Positions 25,226 through 32,285 of a DNA stretch of 32,285 bases are shown in pieces. This stretch comes from JBDNDK01 sp046719185. Lineage in GTDB: Bacteria > Armatimonadota > UBA5829. How positions within the stretch are numbered: the first letter of the stretch is position 1; each line of letters starts with the position of its first letter. Position numbers and translations under genes: made by a program. The stretch covers positions 1 through 32,285 of the forward strand of contig JBDNDK010000003.1 of assembly GCA_046719185.1 (NCBI GenBank). Direction: 5' to 3'. The notes beneath the pieces are model-generated. The model did no database searches and had not been told where the DNA came from. It worked only from the letters and a program-made list of their open reading frames with translations.

Positions 25226-25873
25226 CTATTTACTTGCCCAAATAAGGCCGCGTTTTACAATCTCTTTTGCTTCTTCAACTTGAAAATCAGCAGCAACATG
25301 TCCCACAGAACTATAGAACACATTACCCTCACCAAATTTTCTTGTCCATACAGCAGGCATCACTGTTCCGGCTATCCAAGGTTCACCTTCTGTACCCTTA
25401 AACTCTGTTGTTGCCAACACATTATTTGATGGGTCTATATGCATATAATATTGCTCAGAGGTAATCTTAAAATCAGAAATACCCTTAGTGATTTCATGAT
25501 CTTTATCAATAATATTTACTTCATACTCAAGTATATTTCCAGGATGAGCTACCCATTGACCACCAACCATAAATTGGTATGATGTATTATTTCTAAATGC
25601 ATCCCCCATGCCACCATGCCAGCCGCCGCAGCCAACACCGCTTTTGATTGCTTTAAGCAAAGTGCCTTCTTGTTCTCCAGTAAGATTTCCACAAGTCCAC
25701 ACAGGCACAATTAAATCCATTGCCATCATTTTGTCTTCATCTGCAAAAGTATCAAGTGTATCAGATATTTCAACTTCAAAACCTTCACTTTGTAAAATAG
25801 GGGCAAAAATATCTACACACTGCTTGGGCTCATGACCATCCCAGCCACCCCAAACAAATATTGCCTTTTTCAT
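25226..25873 (-). CDS. ThuA-like (trehalose utilization domain) protein
   Basis: This 215-residue cytosolic protein of the ThuA family has a class I glutamine amidotransferase-like fold. It shows KAIFVWGGWDGHEP at the start, LIVPVWTCGNL, the glycine-rich GVGCGGWHGGMGDAF in the position of the nucleophile elbow, and GNVFYSSVGHVAADF near the end, all of which are typical. I chose the ATG at 25873 because TTGGAG precedes it; a TTG at 25885 opens the longer frame. It is followed 18 bases later by a Gfo/Idh/MocA gene and forms an operon with it, and it may be co-transcribed with the kinase gene upstream. The reaction is not established for the family; handling of 3-keto sugars is a common proposal. 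Confidence 0.87.
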   Translation of the reverse strand: MKKAIFVWGGWDGHEPKQCVDIFAPILQSEGFEVEISDTLDTFADEDKMMAMDLIVPVWTCGNLTGEQEGTLLKAIKSGVGCGGWHGGMGDAFRNNTSYQFMVGGQWVAHPGNILEYEVNIIDKDHEITKGISDFKITSEQYYMHIDPSNNVLATTEFKGTEGEPWIAGTVMPAVWTRKFGEGNVFYSSVGHVAADFQVEEAKEIVKRGLIWASK

Positions 25874-25985
25874 AACATTCTCCAATTATATATCTCTTAA
25901 TTTAGAATATTTACAAGTATTAAGGTTATCATTCATTAGTTTTTTTTTCAATACAAATTTTTATCAATTAGAAAATTTTATCTAT

Positions 25986-26384
25986 TTAACCGAACCAAAG
26001 CTTTATTTCTCTTTCAGCACTTTCCCTGCAGTCTGAGCCATGAATGAGATTATATCTTGTGCTTGTTGTATAATCACCTCTAATTGTGCCGGATTGTGCT
26101 TTTAATGGATCTAATGCACCCATCATACATCTCATAATGCTTATTGCATTCTCACCTTCAACAACCATTGCACACACTGGTCCGGAAGTGATAAATTCAA
26201 CAGTAGGTTCAAAAAAATCTTTTCCTTTGTGGCAAGAATAATGCTCCTCTGCAAGTTCTCTGGATGGAGTTAGCATTTTTAACTCTTTTATATCTAGTCC
26301 TCTTCTCTCTATTCTAGATATTATTTCCCCTATCAGCTTTCTTTTAACAGCATCAGGTTTTATCATAATAAATGTTCTTTCCAT
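25986..26384 (-). CDS. ndk: Nucleoside diphosphate kinase
   Basis: This 132-residue protein is a standard bacterial nucleoside diphosphate kinase, which passes the terminal phosphate of ATP to other nucleoside diphosphates through a phospho-histidine. It begins MERTFIMIKPDAVKR and contains the active-site motif NLIHGSDCRESAEREI, with the catalytic histidine in IHGSD. Length and motif order are normal. The ATG at 26384 has GAGGTG close upstream; a GTG at 26390 would add two residues. It is probably a housekeeping gene, with about 110 bases before the ThuA gene and no clear terminator between them. Confidence 0.96.
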   Translation of the reverse strand: MERTFIMIKPDAVKRKLIGEIISRIERRGLDIKELKMLTPSRELAEEHYSCHKGKDFFEPTVEFITSGPVCAMVVEGENAISIMRCMMGALDPLKAQSGTIRGDYTTSTRYNLIHGSDCRESAEREIKLWFG

Positions 26385-26467
26385 AATCACCTCTCTTGTG
26401 ATTGGTTAATATAACATAACTATACATATTACTATTATTCAATTCAAGGAAAAAATAATGCAATGCA

Positions 26468-26486
26468 GAATAATAATATATTATTC
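26468..26486. promoter_or_regulatory. Palindromic operator candidate upstream of the ZIP transporter
   Basis: GAATAATAATATATTATTC is a perfect palindrome with 8-base arms around ATA. Its size and AT-rich form fit the boxes of Fur-superfamily regulators (Fur, Zur), and it lies 82 bases before the start of a metal transporter gene. No regulator gene is in the window. Confidence 0.45.
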
Positions 26487-26568
26487 GGTTATTTATTGAT
26501 GGGTATATAACTATAAGATTTCAAAATTATTAAGCAATAATTATATTTTCTCTTAACTGGAGGAATAA

Positions 26569-27357
26569 ATGGAAAATTTTTGGTTTGCATTATTAGTATC
26601 TTTTTTAGCTGGCAGTGCCACTATAATTGGCAGTTTATTCAGTTTTGTTATAAAAAAACCCAGCAACAAAGTAATGAGCGGAGTTTTGGGTTTCTCTGCA
26701 GGTGTTATGATTTTAGTTTCTTTTGTTGAGCTTTTTCCTAAGGGAATAGAAGAAATTGGTTTTGTTTATGCTAATTTATTTTTCTTTATTGGTATTGGAG
26801 CAATGTTCTTAATTGATCTTTTAATTCCACACTCATTTGGTGGTGAAATGCATTCAGGTGTGCATACAGACACCCAAATTGAATCAAATCCTAAAACATT
26901 AAAGCTATACAGAACAGGCATTTTCACTGCATTTGGTCTGGCTATACACAATTTCCCTGAAGGAATAGCAACTTTTGTAGCAACTCTTGCAGAGCCGGGA
27001 CTTGGTATTGCTCTTGGTGTTGCTATTGCAATTCACAACATACCAGAAGGTATTGCAGTTGCTGCTCCAATATATGCTGCCACAAAAAGTCATAAGAGAG
27101 CATTTAGCTACTCTGCATTATCTGGTCTTGCTGAACCGCTTGGTGCATTAATTGCTGCTTTAATTCTTTTCCCCTTTGTCTCTGTAAGTGGAGCGGTAAT
27201 GGCAGCCACATTTGCTTTTGTAGCAGGTATAATGGTATATGTTGCTTTTGATGAGCTTTTGCCTGCTTCAAGATCTTATGGACACGATCACACTGCCATT
27301 GTTGGTGTAACTGCAGGTATGGCTATTATGGCAATGAGCCTTGAATTATTGAAATAA
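26569..27357 (+). CDS. ZIP family metal transporter (ZupT-like)
   Basis: This 262-residue inner-membrane protein belongs to the ZIP family, which brings Zn2+ and other divalent metals into the cytosol. About eight helices are visible. The two metal-site motifs HNFPEG (127-132) and HNIPEG (156-161) in helices 4 and 5 are intact, and a short His-containing loop (HSFGGEMHSGVH) lies between helices 3 and 4. TGGAGG precedes the ATG at good spacing. The downstream metallo-hydrolase gene starts 14 bases after the stop codon, so the two form an operon. A palindrome just upstream may place it under metal control. Metal choice among Zn, Fe, Mn and Co cannot be read. Confidence 0.92.
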   Translation: MENFWFALLVSFLAGSATIIGSLFSFVIKKPSNKVMSGVLGFSAGVMILVSFVELFPKGIEEIGFVYANLFFFIGIGAMFLIDLLIPHSFGGEMHSGVHTDTQIESNPKTLKLYRTGIFTAFGLAIHNFPEGIATFVATLAEPGLGIALGVAIAIHNIPEGIAVAAPIYAATKSHKRAFSYSALSGLAEPLGALIAALILFPFVSVSGAVMAATFAFVAGIMVYVAFDELLPASRSYGHDHTAIVGVTAGMAIMAMSLELLK

Positions 27358-27371
27358 ATTGGAGAACTTAT

Positions 27372-28913
27372 TTGGTATCAATCACTGTTTTTGATGGAGT
27401 TAACTGCATAGGTGGAAATAAAATACTGCTTGAAGATGGTGATAGCAGATTATTCTTTGATTTTGGAATGAATTTTGGTGCTGAAGGCAGTTTGTATGAT
27501 GAGTTTATGAAGCCAAAGCCTGCAGGTGGTCTTTATGAATATATCCAACTTGGTCTGCTTCCACCAATAAAAGGCATTTATAGAGATGATTTTATTCCAA
27601 GTTTACATAACCCTTTTGAGGGATTTAATTGTACACAAATAGATGGTGTAGATGGAGTTTTGGTATCACATGCACATGTTGACCACACTGGATACATATC
27701 TTTTTTAAGAAAAGACATACCTATTTACTCAACTGCAATGTCTGCTGCAATAATGAGAGCAATGCAGGACACAGGGCAAAGTGGGCTTGCTGTTGAATAC
27801 TGCAATTTTGCTTTGAGAGATAACTCAAGTGGGCTTGTGAAATCAGACAAAACTGGTAATTTAGAACCAAGACCTTTTAGAATATCTGATTTTGATGATT
27901 CGATAAGCCTTCAAGATTATTGGAATTCTTCTCCTATGAAGAAAAAAACTTTCTTGCCTAGAATGTTTGAATCTGCAGATAAATGTGGTTCAATGACAGT
28001 TAAAAGTCTTAAAGTGGATCATTCAATTTATGGCTCCACAGCTTGGGCTGTTGAAACATCTGCTGGATGGGTGATATATTCCGGAGATATTAGAACAACA
28101 GGCAAATATGCAAATTTCACATATCAATTTGCAGAGGAAGCAGCCAAACTCAATCCAATAGCTTTGATAATTGAAGGAACCAGAATAAATAGTAATAAAA
28201 ATACAACTGAAGCATCTATAAAAGATCATGCATTGGATATTGTGAAAAATGCTAATGGATTGGTGATAGCAGATTTTGGCCCAAGAAATGTTGAAAGGCT
28301 AATAACTTTTCTTGAAATTGCAAGAGAAACAAATAGAGACCTTGTGCTTACTCCTAAAGATTTATTTTTGCTCAAGGTTATGAGTCTTGTTGATAAATCC
28401 CAATATGTGCCAAGACCATCAGAGCTAAACATCAAAGTTTATGAAAGATATTCATCTACTACTTCAACCTGGCAAAAAGAACTTTTAGATGAGTATGCAT
28501 CTTTTGTTATCACTCCTCAGGAAGTATCTAAAAATCAAGATAAGTTTATTTGCTGCTTCAGCTATTGGGATGCTAATGAACTAGCATACATTCAACCAAA
28601 AAACGACTCTGTGTGGGTATATTCATCTTGTGAAGCTTTTAATGAAGAAATGGAAATGGATATTGATAAGCTTCTAAATTGGATAAATAGATACAAAATG
28701 AAAGTGGCAGGAAACCTGAAAAGAGATGATGAGCAAGATCCATTGCATGTATCTGGTCATGCAAGTGGACCAGACATAAAAAAGATAATAGAAACAATAA
28801 GACCAAAATATGTGATACCAGTACATTGCACATCACTTAATTTATATCCAGACCTTGTGGGTGATGTAGCCAAAATAATATATCCTGAAAAAGGTGTGCC
28901 AATATCTTTCTAG
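27372..28913 (+). CDS. RNase J-like metallo-beta-lactamase (beta-CASP) protein
   Basis: This 513-residue protein has the metal-binding motif HAHVDH (100-105), further ligands at SGDIRTTG, and the C-terminal HVSGHASGPDI and YVIPVHC motifs found in RNase J and other beta-CASP enzymes. It begins VFDGVNCIGGNKILLE, a normal start for this family. It could be a ribonuclease or a different hydrolase; unlike true RNase J it has a long insert after the metal motif (about 120-200) and no typical C-terminal domain. The start is TTG at 27372: GGAG lies seven bases upstream and no ATG is near. It is co-transcribed with the ZIP transporter and ends five bases from a convergent gene. Confidence 0.83.
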   Translation: MVSITVFDGVNCIGGNKILLEDGDSRLFFDFGMNFGAEGSLYDEFMKPKPAGGLYEYIQLGLLPPIKGIYRDDFIPSLHNPFEGFNCTQIDGVDGVLVSHAHVDHTGYISFLRKDIPIYSTAMSAAIMRAMQDTGQSGLAVEYCNFALRDNSSGLVKSDKTGNLEPRPFRISDFDDSISLQDYWNSSPMKKKTFLPRMFESADKCGSMTVKSLKVDHSIYGSTAWAVETSAGWVIYSGDIRTTGKYANFTYQFAEEAAKLNPIALIIEGTRINSNKNTTEASIKDHALDIVKNANGLVIADFGPRNVERLITFLEIARETNRDLVLTPKDLFLLKVMSLVDKSQYVPRPSELNIKVYERYSSTTSTWQKELLDEYASFVITPQEVSKNQDKFICCFSYWDANELAYIQPKNDSVWVYSSCEAFNEEMEMDIDKLLNWINRYKMKVAGNLKRDDEQDPLHVSGHASGPDIKKIIETIRPKYVIPVHCTSLNLYPDLVGDVAKIIYPEKGVPISF

Positions 28914-28918
28914 CAATA

Positions 28919-29905
28919 TTAGGTTGGTATTACTTTGCTGATTTCATTAGAGTCTAGATTTTGACCAATACATATCAAAACAGCACCTACAGATGGTTCT
29001 TTGCCATTGTGTTTTAATACTTCTAGATAGTCAAATACTTTCTGCATAACATACCAGCCATCATCATTTATATATGCAAACCCTTTTGCCCTTATAACAT
29101 TTTCAGGAAGAAACTTTAGAACTGTCATTAAAGTATCCATAGAAATCTCATCAGGCAAATCAAATGCTGAAGTGCAAAATGATTCAGGTAGGCAATGCTG
29201 ATGATAATGGTGATTGTGTTCATCTTCATTGTGATGATTGTGACTATGGTCATGACTGCAATTATGTGAACTGCAGGTGCATTTCATTTTTACTTTATCA
29301 GTAAGCAGTTTCTTTATATTTTCTGAGCCTATTTCTCCAAAGCATACATCATAAAAATCTGCATTTGGATTTTTATCTTTTAACAGCTTTTTTATTTCTA
29401 TTAGCTCATCATCTTGCACTTGGTCTATTTTATTTAACACTAATACATCTGCTGTTTTTATCTGAGATTCTGCAAGCTCTGCTGTCTTTAGTATCTTATG
29501 TACTCTTTTTGCATCAACAACTGAGATTATATGAGTAACCCCCAACTTTGATATCATAGCTGGAGCACTTAAAGCTTCTAATACATCAATTGGATTTGAA
29601 AGACCACTGCATTCAATAATAATTATCTCAGTATCATCTTTCTCAAGTAAATCATAAATAGTTTCTCTGAGCTGAGATTGGAGATTGCAGCAAATGCACC
29701 CTCCAACAAGTCTCACCTGTTCTGAATATAAATCTGATACACTCTCTCCATCAATATCAGTATCTCCAACTTCATTGATAATAAGAGTTGGTTTTATACC
29801 TAACACTCCACATTCTGGAAGCAGTTTTCTGATAAATGATGTTTTACCACAACCAAGAAAACCAGTAACAATTATTACAGGAACAGGCTCAGTTCTTTTA
29901 TTCAT
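28919..29905 (-). CDS. COG0523/CobW family metal-chaperone GTPase
   Basis: This 328-residue G3E GTPase has Walker A GFLGCGKTS (15-23), the metal motif GGCICC (Cys70, Cys72, Cys73), the NKID guanine-specificity motif near residue 158 and a C-terminal CobW_C domain. Between the two domains lies a His- and Cys-rich run (CTCSSHNCSHDHSHNHH and onward, about 212-245) that should bind zinc or another transition metal. Family members deliver zinc, cobalt or iron to client enzymes. The gene follows UxaE by 32 bases on the same strand, so the two may be co-transcribed. It is convergent with the metallo-hydrolase gene, with only five bases between stops. The metal and client are not known. Confidence 0.92.
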   Translation of the reverse strand: MNKRTEPVPVIIVTGFLGCGKTSFIRKLLPECGVLGIKPTLIINEVGDTDIDGESVSDLYSEQVRLVGGCICCNLQSQLRETIYDLLEKDDTEIIIIECSGLSNPIDVLEALSAPAMISKLGVTHIISVVDAKRVHKILKTAELAESQIKTADVLVLNKIDQVQDDELIEIKKLLKDKNPNADFYDVCFGEIGSENIKKLLTDKVKMKCTCSSHNCSHDHSHNHHNEDEHNHHYHQHCLPESFCTSAFDLPDEISMDTLMTVLKFLPENVIRAKGFAYINDDGWYVMQKVFDYLEVLKHNGKEPSVGAVLICIGQNLDSNEISKVIPT

Positions 29906-29937
29906 TAATTCAATATAACCTTTAATTCTTTTATATA

Positions 29938-31389
29938 CTAATCTTCAAACAGAAGTTGAAGATGTTTATTTATATGATCTGTTACAAATTGATAGTGATC
30001 TTGTTCATTCTCAATAAGAGTTTGAATAATATCATCTTTCTTTCTATCTAATAAAGCACCATAGGATATATGGAAAAGCTGCTGAACATCTGGGTTTGCA
30101 TAAAATGCTCTTATGTCATCAGGAAGCTCAGTTGGAAAATGCTCTTGAGTTATATCCACATGATATGCCTTTTTGCTCTCTGGAAGAGTTTCTATGCATA
30201 TTTCATATAATTCACTGAATAGATTTGGGTTTGCATAGCAGACAAGTTTCACAGCCTGGAGCCAGCTTGTGCCTGATGTCTTAATGTGAAAATTGCCTCT
30301 TGTTGCTTTTCCAAACATTTTATATACACTAAATTTATCTGAACCTGAGTGCATACTTAGTCTATAGCCTTTCATTTGTCTTGCTATTTCAGCATGAACA
30401 TTGAAGGATCTATTGAGCTTGTCAAAATCACCTCTATAATCTACAGCTTTTTGGAATTCACCAGGAAATTTTGGAGCTAAGCTTCTGAAATCAACACCAT
30501 TTCTATGCAGGAATTCAGCTACAAATATATGGTCTTCTGCTGTTGTATCTCTTGAACCTTCATCAATTGAAACCTCAAGGTCAAGAGCATTTATTCTTGT
30601 TTTTGCCATTGTATAAAATTTCACAGCCTTCCTCATTGATTGCTCATATACAAGTGCAGATTTCACCAACTCACCTTCTGTTACAATATAATCTTCTCCC
30701 TCTGGTATAGCAAATGTCTTACCTGAAAAATCTGATATTATTTTTTTACTTTCATCAGCAAGTGATTTAGCTTTTTCTGCAATTTCACTATCTGATAGTT
30801 TACTTATATCCTGAAGGTCATCACTCACATCCAGTGTATACATACTGAATCCGGCTTCCACACCTTCCATAAATCTCTTTTCATCTTTGATGTGATCTGC
30901 ATCAGCACCAAAACTGCCAGAGTAACCTGTTTCAAGAACACCAATCACAGCTTTTAAGAGAACATCTTTGAAATCTCTGTTTGTTCTTTCAAGCTCTCTT
31001 GGAGACTGCTGTGCAATTATTGGAAAAACAGGATATCTGATATCTGCTTCAAGATGTGCAGCTGTTACCATTCCCAATCTGTCTCCAGTGCCAAAAGATG
31101 ATGATTTGTCACAACAAACAGGAGATATTGGCAAGAACTCTTTGAGTATAAGATAATTATACCAGTTAAAAGGGTAAACAGATACATATTCACCAGAAAC
31201 AAGTTTTATATTTCCAATATCTATTTTATCTTTCAAAGAAACTACATCCTTGCTCTGCACAAGACCTACAAACTTAACACCATCTTTAACAGCAACAAAC
31301 AAACTAGAACCAAGGTCAATTGTTCTTAAAGAAGACTTATATATAAAAAAACTTCTTTCAGCTAATTTTTCAGCAAGTCCATCAAACAT
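29938..31389 (-). CDS. uxaE: Tagaturonate epimerase (UxaE)
   Basis: This 483-residue protein matches UxaE, the D-tagaturonate 3-epimerase described from Thermotoga maritima, which turns tagaturonate into fructuronate so that galacturonate can enter the glucuronate route. Recognisable stretches in order are SFGTGDRLGM (near 100), AQQSPRELERT, GSFGADADHIK, LDLEVSIDEG, HIFVAEFLHRNGVDF, MHSGSDKFSVYKMFG, and the end with VQQLFHISYGALL. The length agrees with the family. GGGAG lies before the ATG. No uxaA, uxaB, uxaC or kdgK gene is visible here. It is the first gene of a probable unit with the COG0523 GTPase; whether the chaperone serves this enzyme is inference. Confidence 0.85.
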   Translation of the reverse strand: MFDGLAEKLAERSFFIYKSSLRTIDLGSSLFVAVKDGVKFVGLVQSKDVVSLKDKIDIGNIKLVSGEYVSVYPFNWYNYLILKEFLPISPVCCDKSSSFGTGDRLGMVTAAHLEADIRYPVFPIIAQQSPRELERTNRDFKDVLLKAVIGVLETGYSGSFGADADHIKDEKRFMEGVEAGFSMYTLDVSDDLQDISKLSDSEIAEKAKSLADESKKIISDFSGKTFAIPEGEDYIVTEGELVKSALVYEQSMRKAVKFYTMAKTRINALDLEVSIDEGSRDTTAEDHIFVAEFLHRNGVDFRSLAPKFPGEFQKAVDYRGDFDKLNRSFNVHAEIARQMKGYRLSMHSGSDKFSVYKMFGKATRGNFHIKTSGTSWLQAVKLVCYANPNLFSELYEICIETLPESKKAYHVDITQEHFPTELPDDIRAFYANPDVQQLFHISYGALLDRKKDDIIQTLIENEQDHYQFVTDHINKHLQLLFED

Positions 31390-31603
31390 AATAATTAACT
31401 CCCATTTAGTTTGCTATCAGTATAGTAAACAATATTTACATATTATAGCAAATAAAAAAGAAAAACATAATCAAACTTTATACAAAGCCGATTTTGAATA
31501 TTTTTTTATATCATAGCAGTTAGCATCACATTATAGATGTTTTATTTATATATTTAATGTATATAATATTATGCACTAGAGTTTATAATTTAAGGAGAGA
31601 AGT

Positions 31604-32285
31604 ATGAGTTTATCAAAAAAACTGCTTGCAGAATTCTTTGGCACTGCTTGGTTAGTTCTTGGTGGTTGTGGTAGTGCAGTATTAGCAGCTGGAGTTTCTG
31701 ATGTAGGAATAGGTTATGCAGGAGTGGCATTAGCATTTGGCTTAACTGTTCTCACAATGGCTTATGCAATTGGACATATTTCTGGTTGTCATTTGAATCC
31801 TGCTGTTACTATTGGACTTGCAATAGGCAAGAGGTTTCCTGGTAGAGAAGTTTTACCATACATTATAGTTCGGTAATTGGTGCAATTGCCGGTGCTGGAA
31901 TTCTATACTTAATTGCATCAGGTAATCCATCATTTAGTTTAACAAATGGATTTGCTTCAAATGGGTATGGTAATCATTCACCACAAGGCTATTCAATGAT
32001 AGCTGGTCTTATAGCAGAAATTACACTCACTTTCTTTTTTGTATTTGTAATTTTAGGTGCAACTGATTCAAAAGCTCCAGCAAATCTTGCACCTGTTGCT
32101 ATTGGTTTATGTCTTACATTAATTCACTTGATAAGTATTCCAGTTACAAATACATCAGTAAACCCAGCTAGAAGTACAGGTCCTGCAATATTTGTAGGAG
32201 ATTGGGCAATTAGCCAATTATGGTTGTTTTGGATAGCTCCGATAGTAGGAGGAATAATTGCAGGTATTTTATATCCCTTGGTAAG
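31604..32285 (+). pseudogene. aqpZ: Aquaporin Z-like gene with a one-base frameshift (3' end outside window)
   Basis: The first 90 residues read as the N-terminal half of a bacterial aquaporin (MSLSKKLLAEFFGTAWLVLGG and the first NPA motif HLNPAVT), then the frame stops at 31874-31876. Shifting by one base at about 31866-31873 restores the rest, from VIGAIAGAGILYLIASG through ASNGYGNHSPQGYS to the second NPA motif TNTSVNPARS. The water-selective filter residues His, Thr and Arg (LIHLIS, PVTNTS, NPARS) are kept. One base has been lost where AqpZ has an Ala-Gln pair. The rest of the gene is undamaged, so this is either a very recent mutation or a sequencing or assembly error. AAGGAG precedes the ATG. 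The 3' end runs off the window. Confidence 0.85.

Noticed and set aside
31604..31876. A complete 90-residue membrane protein
   Set aside because: Aquaporin sequence continues in the next frame right after the stop, so this is one frameshifted gene.

Overview
This 32.3 kb window is chromosomal-looking, AT-rich bacterial DNA. About two dozen protein genes are packed in short runs on both strands, most of them on the minus strand. No tRNA, rRNA, CRISPR array, phage or transposase gene is visible. An O-antigen-ligase-like polymerase and several Sec signal peptides suggest a Gram-negative type envelope. The gene content points to an anaerobic or microaerobic carbohydrate and sugar-acid user: two ThuA-like proteins, two Gfo/Idh/MocA oxidoreductases, a GH127 enzyme, a clan-D-like glycosidase, a tagaturonate epimerase, a LarA homologue and two UROD/MtaA-fold proteins. 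The 630-residue STN-like secreted protein and the 145-residue secreted protein resemble families I associate, from memory only, with Armatimonadota or related phyla. The phylum assignment is therefore tentative.

Layout. 1-704: minus-strand OFA-type MFS transporter, cut by the window edge. 1041-5516: minus-strand ThuA-like protein, tandem universal stress protein and P2-type cation ATPase. 5685-7496: GH127 gene with its own promoter, and an unexplained terminator upstream of that promoter. 7870-8307: small secreted protein, followed by a composite intergenic repeat. 8451-11694: UROD-fold protein translationally coupled to a TPR O-antigen ligase. 11858-13750: secreted STN-like protein. Convergent to it at 13777-13956 is a 59-residue zinc-ribbon membrane protein whose 3' end contains the STN gene's terminator. 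14168-16144: divergent transaldolase-like protein. 16278-19397: Gfo/Idh/MocA and clan-D glycosidase operon, divergent from an MtaA-like methyltransferase (19806-20834). 20862-20968: strong promoter followed by a pyrimidine-rich stretch and a terminator, a candidate small RNA. 21061-23890: TPR protein with a degenerate gluzincin motif, and a LarA homologue. 23914-24089: second composite repeat. 24101-26384: Gfo/Idh/MocA, ThuA and nucleoside diphosphate kinase. 26468-28913: palindromic operator candidate, ZIP metal transporter and an RNase J-like metallo-beta-lactamase protein. 28919-31389: COG0523/CobW GTPase and UxaE epimerase. 31604-end: aquaporin Z gene with a one-base frameshift.

How the parts fit. 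The glycosidases would release sugars, and the oxidoreductase, ThuA and UxaE genes would feed sugar derivatives and uronates into central metabolism, where a transaldolase-like enzyme could act. The ZIP, COG0523 and Zn-dependent hydrolase genes form a metal-handling cluster. The least explained items are the two composite intergenic repeats, the candidate pyrimidine-rich RNA, the hidden zinc-ribbon peptide and the divergent transaldolase. I see no clear multi-gene defence or otherwise novel system.
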